Below, piece by piece: positions 8,826 through 17,294 of a stretch of DNA of 48,473 bases. Origin of the DNA: Pseudomonadales bacterium (lineage in GTDB: Bacteria; Pseudomonadota; Gammaproteobacteria; Pseudomonadales; Ketobacteraceae); contig JAKSAW010000418.1 in NCBI GenBank assembly GCA_022361455.1, positions 1 to 48,473 on the forward strand, written 5' to 3'. The position numbers and the translations under genes were made by a program. How positions within the stretch are numbered: position 1 is the stretch's first letter; every line of letters starts with the position of its first letter. Under the pieces are notes generated by a model, which was given only the letters and a program-made list of their open reading frames with translations, was not told the origin of the DNA and made no database searches.

Positions 8826-11207
8826 TCACTGTAATTTATCTAGTTCGTTCCAATGTTCTTGTACTTTACCGGGTAACGTTAAACTCTGAATCAACGGTAA
8901 AATATTGTGCTCGATATTTAAATTTAAGTTAACTGGGGTTCCGCCATAAGCTTTAGGATTGCTGCCTTTAAGCGTTAACGTTAAATACTGGTTAAACTCT
9001 ATGTCTTGATTCAGCTCAACATCTAGTTGTTCATAATGAAAGTTCTCCAATATGTCCGTAGCCATCTTTAATTCTTGTTGGCTCTTAAGCATATCTTTTA
9101 CGGTCGTATCTGGATTGTAGCGTATCACCCCGCCTGGTTTTCTCGCAGTTAAAAGCCCATCTTTGATCAACACACCATCCTTTTGCACAACCACAGGCAG
9201 CATTCCATCCAGTGTGCCTGTGACCTCTAAATCATCGCGCTCAAGCAACTTTATCATCTCAGAAAATTGCCAGTCAGATATCACCACATGAAAATCGGTG
9301 GCCTGGGTTTCCGAATCCCATTGTAATTCAGGAATACGTACCGTACCGCCTATGAGATTCCCTTCTAAGTTCTTCAAAGTGATATCAAACTTTTCGTCAA
9401 ATACGCTCCCTTCTATGGTGATAAAATAATGAATATCGGTGATTGGGATGCCGACATCAAACAAGCCATTGGTCACTTCGGCCTCAACCTTGAATTGGCT
9501 TAGGTTACCTGAAAAGTTAAAAGGCGAATCGAGAGAACTAAAGTAGTTCTTCTCTAGTTTGCCTTGCCAACCTTCGAACACCACATTGCCTTGCGTGGTG
9601 ACGCCCAACAGATCTTTTAAATTGACCTGGCCTTGCATGGTCAGCTCCATATCACCTAACTCAAGCGCCAAGGGCAATGAAAATTTGTCAGCCCACTCGT
9701 TAAACGTTTCAGTGGCCAGCGAAGCCCGCTGACTATTGACTGTAAACTCAATGCTTTGCGTTTTCGGGTTGTAGTCAAAATCCGTATTTAATTCGGTGAG
9801 GTCTTCTAATGTCACCTTGAGCTGTCCCACAATATCCTGGTCTACCCTATCGGCCTTAACGCTAGTAACACCTTTTAACGCTGGCTTATCCAGCAATGCA
9901 ATATCCAGCAGGGAAGCACCTACGACTTTCTGCAAATTCTTTTGTTCCACTAAGACACTGAGGTTCTTCAAATATAGCGTGGAGTTGAGATTGCCCCGAG
10001 ACGGCCCTAACGCTAGTCGTCCCTGAGCCACATCCAAGGTCAAATCTTGCGCCTCGAGTGCGTAGGTCAAATCGCCCTGCAAATTCATAGCAGCACTCAA
10101 CATGGAAGCATCACCAACAAGAGGGTTTGCTAGTTCCTTAATCAAAGCATGTTGTGCGTTCAAATCCATAGAGAGGGCCGCTACCGTTAAAGGTTTAAGC
10201 TTTAGGCTACCTTGATGTAACTGAACATAACCTGAACCCCTGTAATCCACATCTGAAGCCAAATCTTCATAGCGAGGTAGCTGAATATCAGCTTCAAACT
10301 CGCCGCTCACAACTAAGCCTTGATAAATATTTTCAGGCTCAATCATTGCTTGATTCAACCATCCATCCAATACACGCTTTTCAACGTTAATAGAAAAAGT
10401 TCCGTCTAAACTACCGGACCATAAGAGCCAATCCGGTGGAGTTGGAAAAATCAAGGTCGACCAATCTGCTATTTCATTGGGGTTGTTCACCTTGTAGGAA
10501 CCACCGGCTACCAAGCGTTGGTCAACCGTAGCCAAGCGTGTCTGTAAGTTTAACCATGGTTTCTCTAGATCACCGATAGAAAGATTCACAACATCTTCGC
10601 TAATGGTCACTAAACCAGGTAAGTCATTCTGTTGGTGACTAATCGCAAAACTCGATTGAATAAGCTCGGCTGTCGCTAAAGCGCCACCTTTAACTCGCCA
10701 AGGCGGTTGCTCAGTCTGCTGAAGCTGAATATCAAAGCTATCCACTGCTAATTTATTTAAAGGTACTTGCTGTAAAATTGATTGAGGTAACCAATCTAAA
10801 GGCTCGAACTTAGCTAAAGCCGCTTCTTGCTTTTGATCCTCTGAATCAGCAGCAATCGAAATAGACATCACTAGGCGATCAATCGTCACATTCCAAGCTC
10901 TGGGCTGTAACCACACTGCATCGTTAACGGTTTTGCTCAAAGAAACATTATGCAGTTCAGCTGTCGCCATTTGTCCTTGGTCATCATAGGAAAACGCTAT
11001 TGAATGGAATTGGATGTCATCTGGCAGAGTGTCTAAGGAAAGAACAGTTTGCACTGAATGTAAACCATAAGGTGCTAGCACTCGATTCAAGGCTTTATCA
11101 CGTAGCTCTGCCACTGTAATGATTGACACCGCTGCAGCCACTAAAAGGGCTAATAGCAACACTAAGGTGAGAATGAGTCCAGAGAATGAAAAAAGTCTTA
11201 TTTTCAT
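8826..11207 (-). CDS. ydbH: YdbH family AsmA-like intermembrane phospholipid transport protein
   Basis: A 793-residue protein anchored by one N-terminal membrane helix (about 8-30, GLILTLVLLLALLVAAAVSII) and then almost entirely short beta strands, as in AsmA-like bridge proteins. The C-terminal segment GLLTARKPGGVIRYNPDT...DILENFHYEQLDVELNQD...LTLTLKGSNPKAYGGTPVNLNLNIEHNILPLIQSL is highly typical of YdbH. In E. coli YdbH acts redundantly with TamB and YhdP in moving phospholipids from inner to outer membrane. Somewhat shorter than the E. coli protein (879 residues). First gene of a three-gene operon; ATG 11207. The promoter must lie in 11208-11350, where no clear consensus was seen. Confidence 0.92.
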   Translation of the reverse strand: MKIRLFSFSGLILTLVLLLALLVAAAVSIITVAELRDKALNRVLAPYGLHSVQTVLSLDTLPDDIQFHSIAFSYDDQGQMATAELHNVSLSKTVNDAVWLQPRAWNVTIDRLVMSISIAADSEDQKQEAALAKFEPLDWLPQSILQQVPLNKLAVDSFDIQLQQTEQPPWRVKGGALATAELIQSSFAISHQQNDLPGLVTISEDVVNLSIGDLEKPWLNLQTRLATVDQRLVAGGSYKVNNPNEIADWSTLIFPTPPDWLLWSGSLDGTFSINVEKRVLDGWLNQAMIEPENIYQGLVVSGEFEADIQLPRYEDLASDVDYRGSGYVQLHQGSLKLKPLTVAALSMDLNAQHALIKELANPLVGDASMLSAAMNLQGDLTYALEAQDLTLDVAQGRLALGPSRGNLNSTLYLKNLSVLVEQKNLQKVVGASLLDIALLDKPALKGVTSVKADRVDQDIVGQLKVTLEDLTELNTDFDYNPKTQSIEFTVNSQRASLATETFNEWADKFSLPLALELGDMELTMQGQVNLKDLLGVTTQGNVVFEGWQGKLEKNYFSSLDSPFNFSGNLSQFKVEAEVTNGLFDVGIPITDIHYFITIEGSVFDEKFDITLKNLEGNLIGGTVRIPELQWDSETQATDFHVVISDWQFSEMIKLLERDDLEVTGTLDGMLPVVVQKDGVLIKDGLLTARKPGGVIRYNPDTTVKDMLKSQQELKMATDILENFHYEQLDVELNQDIEFNQYLTLTLKGSNPKAYGGTPVNLNLNIEHNILPLIQSLTLPGKVQEHWNELDKLQ

Positions 11208-11353
11208 TTTGTAAATAACAGGTCTTTTTCTGATTGCATTATTTCAAACCATTTTGCACAGCATACACGACAAAAAGGTAACTGAAGACAATCTTTTCGC
11301 AATTCGGATCTTTAAACTTGTGTTCAGGGTCGTTTGATACCCTAACCCCGTTG

Positions 11354-11387
11354 AGGCTTGTCCTATCCAAAGACAAGCCTTTTTTTT
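11354..11387 (+). terminator. Rho-independent terminator on plus strand with no upstream gene
   Basis: AGGCTTGTC / GACAAGCCT (9-bp perfect stem, 9-base loop) followed directly by eight T on the plus strand. The minus strand has no T-tract after it, so it is oriented plus. The only plus-strand space in front of it is 11208-11353, directly upstream of the divergent ydbH start, and holds no credible protein gene. It may end a small RNA or an antisense transcript; no consensus promoter was recognised. Confidence 0.7.
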
Positions 11388-11391
11388 GCTC

Positions 11392-11423
11392 AAAAAAAAG
11401 CTGAAAGCGGGGACACTTTCAGC
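11392..11423 (-). terminator. Rho-independent terminator of the di-heme lipoprotein gene
   Basis: On the minus strand GCTGAAAG / CTTTCAGC (8-bp stem, 8-base loop at 11408-11415) followed by eight T (11392-11399). It lies 68 bases beyond the stop at 11492 and faces the plus-strand terminator at 11354-11387. Confidence 0.85.
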
Positions 11424-11491
11424 GAGGCGGGGGTTGCGAGGGCCGTTTCAGAGCCCTCTAGGAAAGTTGATGTTGCACTAGCTATTGAGTG

Positions 11492-13006
11492 TTACAAAAA
11501 GCCTCCATTTTCGTTAACTGCATTCAGCTGCTGACCATCAGGGCCGGTGGTATCCGCATCGGGAATCCATGCATCTAAACAGCTTCTGTCTTCTACACAT
11601 GGATCTGTTAATGCTTCTAAAAAGGCCACTAACTGCTGAACCTGTTGATCATTTAATCGAGGCGATGCGAATAAGGACACTCCTTGGTTACGCTCGTTAG
11701 CTAACTTTGCTAGTGCAAGTTCAGTATTAGATTCACTATTCGGGTAAAGTTCCCCGCAATTATCAATATTTTCAAATTGGGGTAACTGACATACGCCACC
11801 GCGCTGATAGAAGGCCCCTACAGCGCCTCTGGGGTTGACATAGTGTCGCACGACTTGCTCGAGTGTTTGGTAAGAACCGCTATGGCCATAAGGAGCTGTG
11901 ACAGCGACATTAAGCAAAGAAGGTGTACGGAATCGGTAGCGATCAATTGGATTACTTGTTTCCCGTTCACGACCAAAGTCATCATCGCCTGTAGCGCCGT
12001 CTCCCTTACCAGGACCAATTTGAGGAAAAGCGATGGTATGGTGATTACCATCAGAGAACAAAGTACCGTTATGACAGTTAGAGCAACCAGCCCCACCCTC
12101 ATTAACGGCAGTGAAAAACAGTTTGGCACCCTCTTTTTGATCTGCGGTAATCGCATCGAGATCTCCTTCTACATATAAGCTCCAAGGTGTATCTACAAAG
12201 TTCATGGAGCGCTCATATTCACCTATCGCTAAAGCGATATTGTCGAACGTAATTAAGTCTTCAGCTGATTCTGCGGACGCAAACGCAGCTTGGAATTCAG
12301 TGAGCCATTCATTGGTATCGAGTTCTCCTTCACCCTCACCGTAATCACCAATTCGTGCTGCGAGGTGATCACGAATCGCGGCATTATCACTGTCCGCCTC
12401 AAAGCGAGAAGTTTTCATTTCTTCAGCCGAGGTCACCGGAAAGCGCGCCTGTGCCGCAGCTAGGTTTGTACCGGCATCCGCATCCGCCACACCAAAATCA
12501 GAATCCGGGGTACGAATACCAGATAAGGCGCCGTTAGCTCCTTCTTCTTTACCAATGCTTTCTACCCTTGAATCCCAAAATAAACTGGTATCCCAAAGCC
12601 CAACGTTAAACACAGTCGGAGCGTTTCTTGGAACCAAGGGCAGCCCATCAACATGCTCACGACCTTGGCCCAGCAAATCAGGATTCACCGCTTCAACACC
12701 CACTGGCAAGCTCAGATCATCACCACCACCCAACACGGGGTGGTGGCAGGTCACGCACGCCGAATCAAATTCACCACCAAGACTCTTGCTATAAAAAAGT
12801 TTCATGCCCAGTTGCGGCAATGGATCAGAAATTTGAGGAAGCGTATCGCTTTCCGAGACCGTTTCTTCCAGATCTTGATCTTCGATAATGACATCGAGCT
12901 CCAGATCAGTTTCGGTTGGCTCAGGTTCCGCAACGCAACCGGCAAGCACTGAAGAAACTAATAAAGGCAGAAGTAAAGCTTTTGGTGATTGTTGTATTTT
13001 TTTCAT
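11492..13006 (-). CDS. Di-heme cytochrome c peroxidase/MauG family lipoprotein
   Basis: A 504-residue exported di-heme protein. ATG 13006 gives a signal with lipobox VLAGC (C24) and an acidic linker; the longer open frame has no signal-like start. Haem-binding CxxCH motifs lie at 84-88 (CVTCH) and 308-312 (CSNCH). Family motifs seen: QLGMKLFYSKSLGG, VPRNAPTVFNVGLWDTSLFWDSR (about 126-147), IALAIGEYERSM, TPSLLNVAVTAPYGHSGSYQTLEQVVRHYV near 390-420, matching bacterial cytochrome c peroxidase/MauG proteins. These reduce peroxide or oxidise a protein partner in the periplasm or at the outer membrane. Larger than classical CcpA (about 320 residues) because of an insert between the haem motifs and a long tail. 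It is divergent from the BaeSR-like pair, 166 bases apart, so may be its target. Confidence 0.9.
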   Translation of the reverse strand: MKKIQQSPKALLLPLLVSSVLAGCVAEPEPTETDLELDVIIEDQDLEETVSESDTLPQISDPLPQLGMKLFYSKSLGGEFDSACVTCHHPVLGGGDDLSLPVGVEAVNPDLLGQGREHVDGLPLVPRNAPTVFNVGLWDTSLFWDSRVESIGKEEGANGALSGIRTPDSDFGVADADAGTNLAAAQARFPVTSAEEMKTSRFEADSDNAAIRDHLAARIGDYGEGEGELDTNEWLTEFQAAFASAESAEDLITFDNIALAIGEYERSMNFVDTPWSLYVEGDLDAITADQKEGAKLFFTAVNEGGAGCSNCHNGTLFSDGNHHTIAFPQIGPGKGDGATGDDDFGRERETSNPIDRYRFRTPSLLNVAVTAPYGHSGSYQTLEQVVRHYVNPRGAVGAFYQRGGVCQLPQFENIDNCGELYPNSESNTELALAKLANERNQGVSLFASPRLNDQQVQQLVAFLEALTDPCVEDRSCLDAWIPDADTTGPDGQQLNAVNENGGFL

Positions 13007-13172
13007 AGCGAGATCCCATCTGTGTTTCTGTAGATTCAGACTAAAATTGAAAAGTGCAGGGACTAGGCAGCAAATGTGCAAAGAATGAGGAACGCCGGGA
13101 AGCACCCTGGTTTTTTGTGCGCTAGTTCTCGTATAGTGTTTGAAATCGGTTTGAAGGATGTATTGTTAAGCC

Positions 13173-14711
13173 TTGAAGATTCAGCAGAAGCTCTTTACAG
13201 CGTTTTTATGTGGCAGTGTGGTGCTGGTGGGTGCCATGTATGGGCTTATGCAATGGAGCTTCGACCAAGGCATGATTGACTATGTCAATCAACGGGAACT
13301 GAACGCTCAAACGGATCTTGCTGGCAGCCTAGCGCAACAATATCAAGCCAACGGCGACTGGGATTTTTTACGCGATAACCATCGATTATGGCGACAACTC
13401 CTCGATGGCAGTCGCAACTCTAATGCCGAAGAACGCAGCCCCCGAGATCACCGCCCACCTCATGAGCGAAATAGTTTTGATCGCCACCATCGCCCACCCC
13501 ATCACCCTCCACCACATCGCAGCTTGCGCCCGGATGACAGAAGATCCTTTGGCACCAGAGAGCAAACACAACGCCCGCCAAAACCAAAAGACGACCGCAA
13601 AGGAGGCAAACGCCCTCCTCCTCGAACACCTGTAATTTTATTGGATCAAGACAAACAAGCAGTATTTGGCCGCTATGATCCAGACCAAAAAACGCCGCTT
13701 ATGCCCATAGTCGTCAATCAACAAACGGTAGGCTGGTTAACGGTACCATCACGAAATAATATGTCTGAGGCTTTCGACGTTGGCTTTGTGAAGCAACAGC
13801 AAACTGCGTTTATCGTTATCAGTGTGATTCTGTTGGTGTTGTCTGCTTGTATCGCTTATCCATTAGCAATCGCATTAACGAAGCCTATTAAAAAAATTGC
13901 TGCAGGAACCCACGAAATTACCTCCGGCAATTTTGACGTTGAGATTAACCACAACAGCAACGATGAACTTGGGCAACTGACTCGCGATTTTAATACCCTA
14001 GCGAAAACCCTCGCCGCTAATGAAACCGCTCGAAAACGCTGGATTGCAGATATTTCCCATGAACTGCGAACCCCTCTTGCTATTAGTCGCGGCGAATTAG
14101 AAGCCATGATCGATGGCGTACGCCCACTAAGTACAGACAACATTCAATCTACTCACCAAGAAGTACTGCACTTACAACGCATCGTCGATGACCTCTATGA
14201 ACTGGCCAATGCCGATATCGGCGCGCTGACTTATCAAAAAGAAGAATTAGATTTCGCGGAGCTCGTGGAAGAACAGGTTGAAAAACAAGTCGAAAAGGCA
14301 AAACTGTTAGGCTTAGCCATTGAATCGCATATACCTGATAACGAATTGGAATTATGGGGTGACGAAACCCGACTATCACAACTGATTAACAATCTGATCA
14401 CCAATAGCATCAAATACACTGACTCAGACGGCATTATCAAAGTTAGGCTCGGCGTCAAAAAGAAAGTGGCCCAGTTGATTATTGAAGACAGCTCCCCAGG
14501 TGTTAGCCCACAAGAGATAGAAAAGCTGTTTGATCCCTTGTACCGCGTCGAAAACTCTCGCAATCGTAAAACCGGAGGCTCTGGCTTAGGGCTGGCTATT
14601 TGTAAAAAAATCGTAGAGGGCCATAATGGAACCATTGCGGCTGAATCTTCGGAGCTCGGAGGCCTGCGTATGGTTATAACACTTCCGACATTAAGCCAAC
14701 CGCTCACCTAA
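13173..14711 (+). CDS. BaeS-like sensor histidine kinase with His/Pro-rich periplasmic insert
   Basis: A 512-residue inner-membrane sensor kinase. TM1 about 8-29, periplasmic domain about 30-208, TM2 about 211-235, HAMP about 235-285, HisKA with phospho-acceptor H296 (DISHELRTPLA), N-box RLSQLINNLITNSIKYT (about 400-416), G1 DSSPGV (the same variant as E. coli BaeS) and G2 GGSGLGLAI (468-476). Residues 92-116 carry seven His among Arg and Pro, followed by a Lys/Arg/Pro-rich stretch to about 152; E. coli BaeS lacks this. A metal-binding sensor role is inferred. The start is TTG 13173: an in-frame TAA lies six bases upstream and MKIQQKLFTAF is a normal family start; AAGGA is 14 bases upstream, so translation may be weak. 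Followed 31 bases later by its regulator. Confidence 0.92.
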   Translation: MKIQQKLFTAFLCGSVVLVGAMYGLMQWSFDQGMIDYVNQRELNAQTDLAGSLAQQYQANGDWDFLRDNHRLWRQLLDGSRNSNAEERSPRDHRPPHERNSFDRHHRPPHHPPPHRSLRPDDRRSFGTREQTQRPPKPKDDRKGGKRPPPRTPVILLDQDKQAVFGRYDPDQKTPLMPIVVNQQTVGWLTVPSRNNMSEAFDVGFVKQQQTAFIVISVILLVLSACIAYPLAIALTKPIKKIAAGTHEITSGNFDVEINHNSNDELGQLTRDFNTLAKTLAANETARKRWIADISHELRTPLAISRGELEAMIDGVRPLSTDNIQSTHQEVLHLQRIVDDLYELANADIGALTYQKEELDFAELVEEQVEKQVEKAKLLGLAIESHIPDNELELWGDETRLSQLINNLITNSIKYTDSDGIIKVRLGVKKKVAQLIIEDSSPGVSPQEIEKLFDPLYRVENSRNRKTGGSGLGLAICKKIVEGHNGTIAAESSELGGLRMVITLPTLSQPLT

Positions 14712-14742
14712 CGAACACAACATTATTCAATAGAATGTTTGC

Positions 14743-15441
14743 ATGGACAAACCAACCATACTAATCGTAGAAGACGAGGAAAAACTCGCCTCAGTATTGC
14801 AAGACTATTTGCAACAAGCGGATTATCAGACTCATATGATTCATGATGGGGCCGAAGTTATGCCCTGGTTCAACAGTAACCATTGCAACTTAGTATTACT
14901 GGACATCATGCTACCAAACAAAAATGGCATGGAACTATGTAAAGAAATACGCCACGGCTCCGATGTGCCTATTATTATGTGTACGGCGCGAATCGAAGAA
15001 ATTGATCGACTCCTGGGATTAGAATTAGGCGCCGATGACTATGTCTGCAAGCCCTACAGCCCAAGGGAAGTGGTACTTAGAGTTAAGGCAATTCTTAGAC
15101 GGCTACAACGGGCTAGTGAACCCAACCCAGAAACCGTTGAAGAATCCCCCATTCAATTAGATGGTGATAAGTACAAAGCCTTTATTCACAAGAATGAACT
15201 GGAACTTACCGCTATCGAGTTTCAATTGCTATCCATGATGGTGAAAGAACCGGGTAGAATTTTCTCGCGCGAACAACTGATGGATAACGCTTACAAAGAC
15301 CATCGTATTGTGAGTGACCGAACCATCGACAGTCATATAAAAAAACTACGCAAAAAAATTAAAACCGCTGCCGATGGCAAAGATTATATTCATTCAGTTT
15401 ATGGCGTCGGCTACAAATTCGAAGATAAAGAAGACGAATAG
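14743..15441 (+). CDS. BaeR-like OmpR-family response regulator
   Basis: A 232-residue response regulator with receiver (about 1-120) and winged-helix DNA-binding domain (about 135-230). Seen: acidic pocket VEDEEK, phospho-acceptor in LLDIMLPNKNG (about D54), and the segment TARIEEIDRLLGLELGADDYVCKPYSPREVV, nearly identical to that of E. coli BaeR. The winged helix has LELTAIEFQLLSMM and RTIDSHIKKLRKKI with GVGYKF at the end. In E. coli BaeSR answers envelope stress, zinc/copper and indole by inducing efflux and spy. The pairing with a His-rich sensor, and a Spy-like gene at 22195, fits envelope or metal stress. ATG 14743. Confidence 0.93.
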   Translation: MDKPTILIVEDEEKLASVLQDYLQQADYQTHMIHDGAEVMPWFNSNHCNLVLLDIMLPNKNGMELCKEIRHGSDVPIIMCTARIEEIDRLLGLELGADDYVCKPYSPREVVLRVKAILRRLQRASEPNPETVEESPIQLDGDKYKAFIHKNELELTAIEFQLLSMMVKEPGRIFSREQLMDNAYKDHRIVSDRTIDSHIKKLRKKIKTAADGKDYIHSVYGVGYKFEDKEDE

Positions 15442-15475
15442 TCTTAAATAAATTTATATTGAATGACTAGCCTAT

Positions 15476-16138
15476 TCAGCTGCTTGCTGAGTCTTTGCTT
15501 TTTCTTTCTGCTTTTTCTTTCTGCTTTTTCTTGGGTAATTCGGGCTGCATTCCTGCTTGTAAAATTAGCTTAGCGCTCTCCCTAGCGACTGGTTTCCAAT
15601 CAACACCTAATCCTTGAACAGGCACCTCAAACTCAGCTTGCCAACGCATAGATTCGTTCAGCAAAGAAAACGCTACTAACTGCACCCGTGCGCTTTGCAT
15701 TTGTTGAATAAACACGTCAAAACCGAGGGAGGCTTGTTGTTCGAGAAAATCACTAAGGCCAAGTCTTTCCGGGTTGTCAGAGTCAGACATTAATCCAATG
15801 GTCGCTACGAAAATACTATCCAATTGATGTCGCTGTTGCAGTAATTTGAGCGTCGGCAAATCCAGTTCGTGGATAGAGTTGATCACTGCATAGCTCGGGC
15901 CTGCTTTAAGCTTTTGCTTGCGCAGCGCCAACACCCAATCAGCTTCATAAGTCTTACGCAGCACTGGATCATTGATCATCACGAAGACCAACGCATTTTT
16001 AGCCCCCTGCAATGGCATTGGACCAGGCTGCCACTGATGCAAAGGCTGCACTGTGGAACATCCTGCCAAAAGACATAGAAGCAACCACGCTAAAGGCTTA
16101 AAAATCTTAGACAGGTACGGCTTTGTTAGAATAAACAT
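15476..16138 (-). CDS. Lipoprotein of unknown function with basic repeat-derived tail
   Basis: A 220-residue lipoprotein precursor: hydrophobic signal (about 14-26) with lipobox LLAGC, Cys at 27. The mature part has alternating strands and helices (NALVFVMINDPVLRKTYEADWVLALR, SIFVATIGLMSDSD, ARVQLVAFSLLNESMRWQAEFEVPV, then a helix ARESAKLILQAGMQPEL), giving the look of a compact alpha/beta periplasmic domain such as those that build penicillin-binding-protein activators or DUF4136-like folds, but no family was recognised. The last 18 residues are Lys/Glu-rich and encoded by a 13-bp tandem repeat. Convergent with the response regulator; 34 bases separate the stops. Confidence 0.75.
   Translation of the reverse strand: MFILTKPYLSKIFKPLAWLLLCLLAGCSTVQPLHQWQPGPMPLQGAKNALVFVMINDPVLRKTYEADWVLALRKQKLKAGPSYAVINSIHELDLPTLKLLQQRHQLDSIFVATIGLMSDSDNPERLGLSDFLEQQASLGFDVFIQQMQSARVQLVAFSLLNESMRWQAEFEVPVQGLGVDWKPVARESAKLILQAGMQPELPKKKQKEKAERKSKDSASS
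15497..15532 (-). repeat. 13-bp tandem repeat, 2.8 copies, inside a coding tail
   Basis: Unit GCTTTTTCTTTCT on the plus strand at 15497-15509, 15510-15522 and partial 15523-15532. It encodes the Lys/Glu-rich end of the lipoprotein. Because 13 is not a multiple of 3, gain or loss of a unit would shift the frame of the final 14 or so codons. Confidence 0.9.
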
Positions 16139-16219
16139 CGACTCTCTATTGGATTAGGGCTGAGAATTATGGTAACCATGTAGACAGAATTAAAACGAAT
16201 ACTCCACGGTAAGCATATA

Positions 16220-17125
16220 ATGTCAAATCCTCATCTATTAATCACTGGCGGCACGGGTTTTATTGGCCAAAAACTTTGCCCATTCCTGATGAAGGAGGGC
16301 TACCAGCTAACTGTGCTCACCCGGAATCCAGAACAAGCCAAAAAGCGGTTGGGCGATACTATCAATACTATTACCTGGACTTCCGAAATAGCCGACCTAC
16401 CTCCTATCGATGGTGTGATCAACCTAGCAGGCGAAGGCATACTTGATAAACGCTGGTCAGACACACGCAAACAGGAGCTACTCAACTCACGGGTGGCCTT
16501 AACCGAAGCGCTGGTAAAAGCGATAGTGGACAGCGGCCACAAGCCAAAGACGTTTATTAATGGCTCAGCAGTGGGCTTCTATGGCGACTGCGGTGATGAT
16601 GTATGTTCAGAAAAATCAGCTCCAGGAAAAGACTTCGCCGCCATGCTGTGTAAGCAGTGGGAAATTGCAGCCAACCGCATCAAAGCGATCGGCTGCCGCT
16701 TGGCCATCGTGCGCATCGGCATCGTGTTAGATAAAAAAGGCGGTGCGTTAGAACGCATGGCAATGCCATTCAAGTTTGGCTTGGGAGGTAAATTGGGCAC
16801 CGGTCGTCAGTGGTTTCCATGGATCCACAGAGATGATCTATGCAAAATGATTCTGTTCTTGTTGAATGACAATCGCTGCAGCGGCGCCTACAACGCGACT
16901 GCACCAGAGCCAGTCACCAACAGCGAACTTACTGCTGCCCTGGGTAAAGCCATGGGTAGGCCCACCCTACTCCCCGCCCCAGGCTTTGCGCTCAAGCTCG
17001 CTCTTGGTGAAGCATCAATCTTGTTGCTAGGCGGTCAAAACGCTCCGCCGAAAAAGGCCCTGCAGGATGGTTTTAAATTCCAATACACAACAATCGACCA
17101 CTGTTTAAAAGACTGTGTTGCTTAA
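16220..17125 (+). CDS. TIGR01777 family NAD-dependent epimerase/SDR39U1-like protein
   Basis: A 301-residue extended short-chain dehydrogenase-like protein of the TIGR01777/YfcH family. Seen: Rossmann motif ITGGTGFIGQKLC (8-20), GVINLAGEGILDKRWSD (about 65-82), FINGSAVGFYGDCGDD (113-128) where YxxxK is replaced as usual in this family, WFPWIHRDDL and the C-terminal DUF1731-like part GRPTLLPAPGFALKLALGEAS...GGQNAPPKKALQDGFKFQY. Substrate unknown; family members are associated with cell division or with sugar-nucleotide-like ligands, without proof. ATG 16220. Monocistronic, just upstream of tRNA-Arg. Confidence 0.93.
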   Translation: MSNPHLLITGGTGFIGQKLCPFLMKEGYQLTVLTRNPEQAKKRLGDTINTITWTSEIADLPPIDGVINLAGEGILDKRWSDTRKQELLNSRVALTEALVKAIVDSGHKPKTFINGSAVGFYGDCGDDVCSEKSAPGKDFAAMLCKQWEIAANRIKAIGCRLAIVRIGIVLDKKGGALERMAMPFKFGLGGKLGTGRQWFPWIHRDDLCKMILFLLNDNRCSGAYNATAPEPVTNSELTAALGKAMGRPTLLPAPGFALKLALGEASILLLGGQNAPPKKALQDGFKFQYTTIDHCLKDCVA

Positions 17126-17140
17126 ATCGCGCATAAATAC

Positions 17141-17168
17141 TCGAAATCCTTAAAAATTTCATTATAAT
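17141..17168 (+). promoter_or_regulatory. Sigma-70-type promoter of tRNA-Arg
   Basis: Perfect -10 TATAAT at 17163-17168 with a weak -35 TCGAAA at 17141-17146 (16-base spacing), followed by a GC-rich discriminator GCGCGC, typical of stringently controlled stable-RNA promoters. The tRNA begins 10 bases after the -10. Confidence 0.75.
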
Positions 17169-17178
17169 GCGCGCTTGT

Positions 17179-17255
17179 GGGTCTGTAGTTCAACTGGATA
17201 GAGCATCAGCCTTCGAAGCTGAGAGTTGCAGGTTCGAGTCCTGCCAGGCCCGCCA
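17179..17255 (+). tRNA. tRNA-Arg (anticodon TCG)
   Basis: A 77-base cloverleaf. Acceptor GGGTCTG/CAGGCCC (one G-T pair), D stem GTTC/GAGC, anticodon stem TCAGC/GCTGA around loop CTTCGAA with anticodon TCG, T stem GCAGG/CCTGC with TTCGAGT loop, discriminator G and encoded CCA. Reads CGA codons. Confidence 0.97.
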
Positions 17256-17294
17256 TTTCCACATCACTCTGTTTCATCCTCCTCTCTATTCGTT

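Noticed and set aside
11392..11400. A-run and paired T-run that looked like a simple repeat array
   Set aside because: They are the T-tracts of the two back-to-back terminators and need no further explanation.
12355..12952. Several plus-strand open frames inside the di-heme lipoprotein gene
   Set aside because: They are antisense shadows of a clear coding gene with haem motifs and a signal peptide; their residue composition is unusual and no start site supports them.
13095..13116. Plus-strand hairpin CCGGG-AAGCAC-CCTGG followed by six T upstream of the BaeS-like gene
   Set aside because: The stem is only about five pairs with a wobble, and no upstream plus-strand transcript is known. It is too weak to call a terminator or attenuator.
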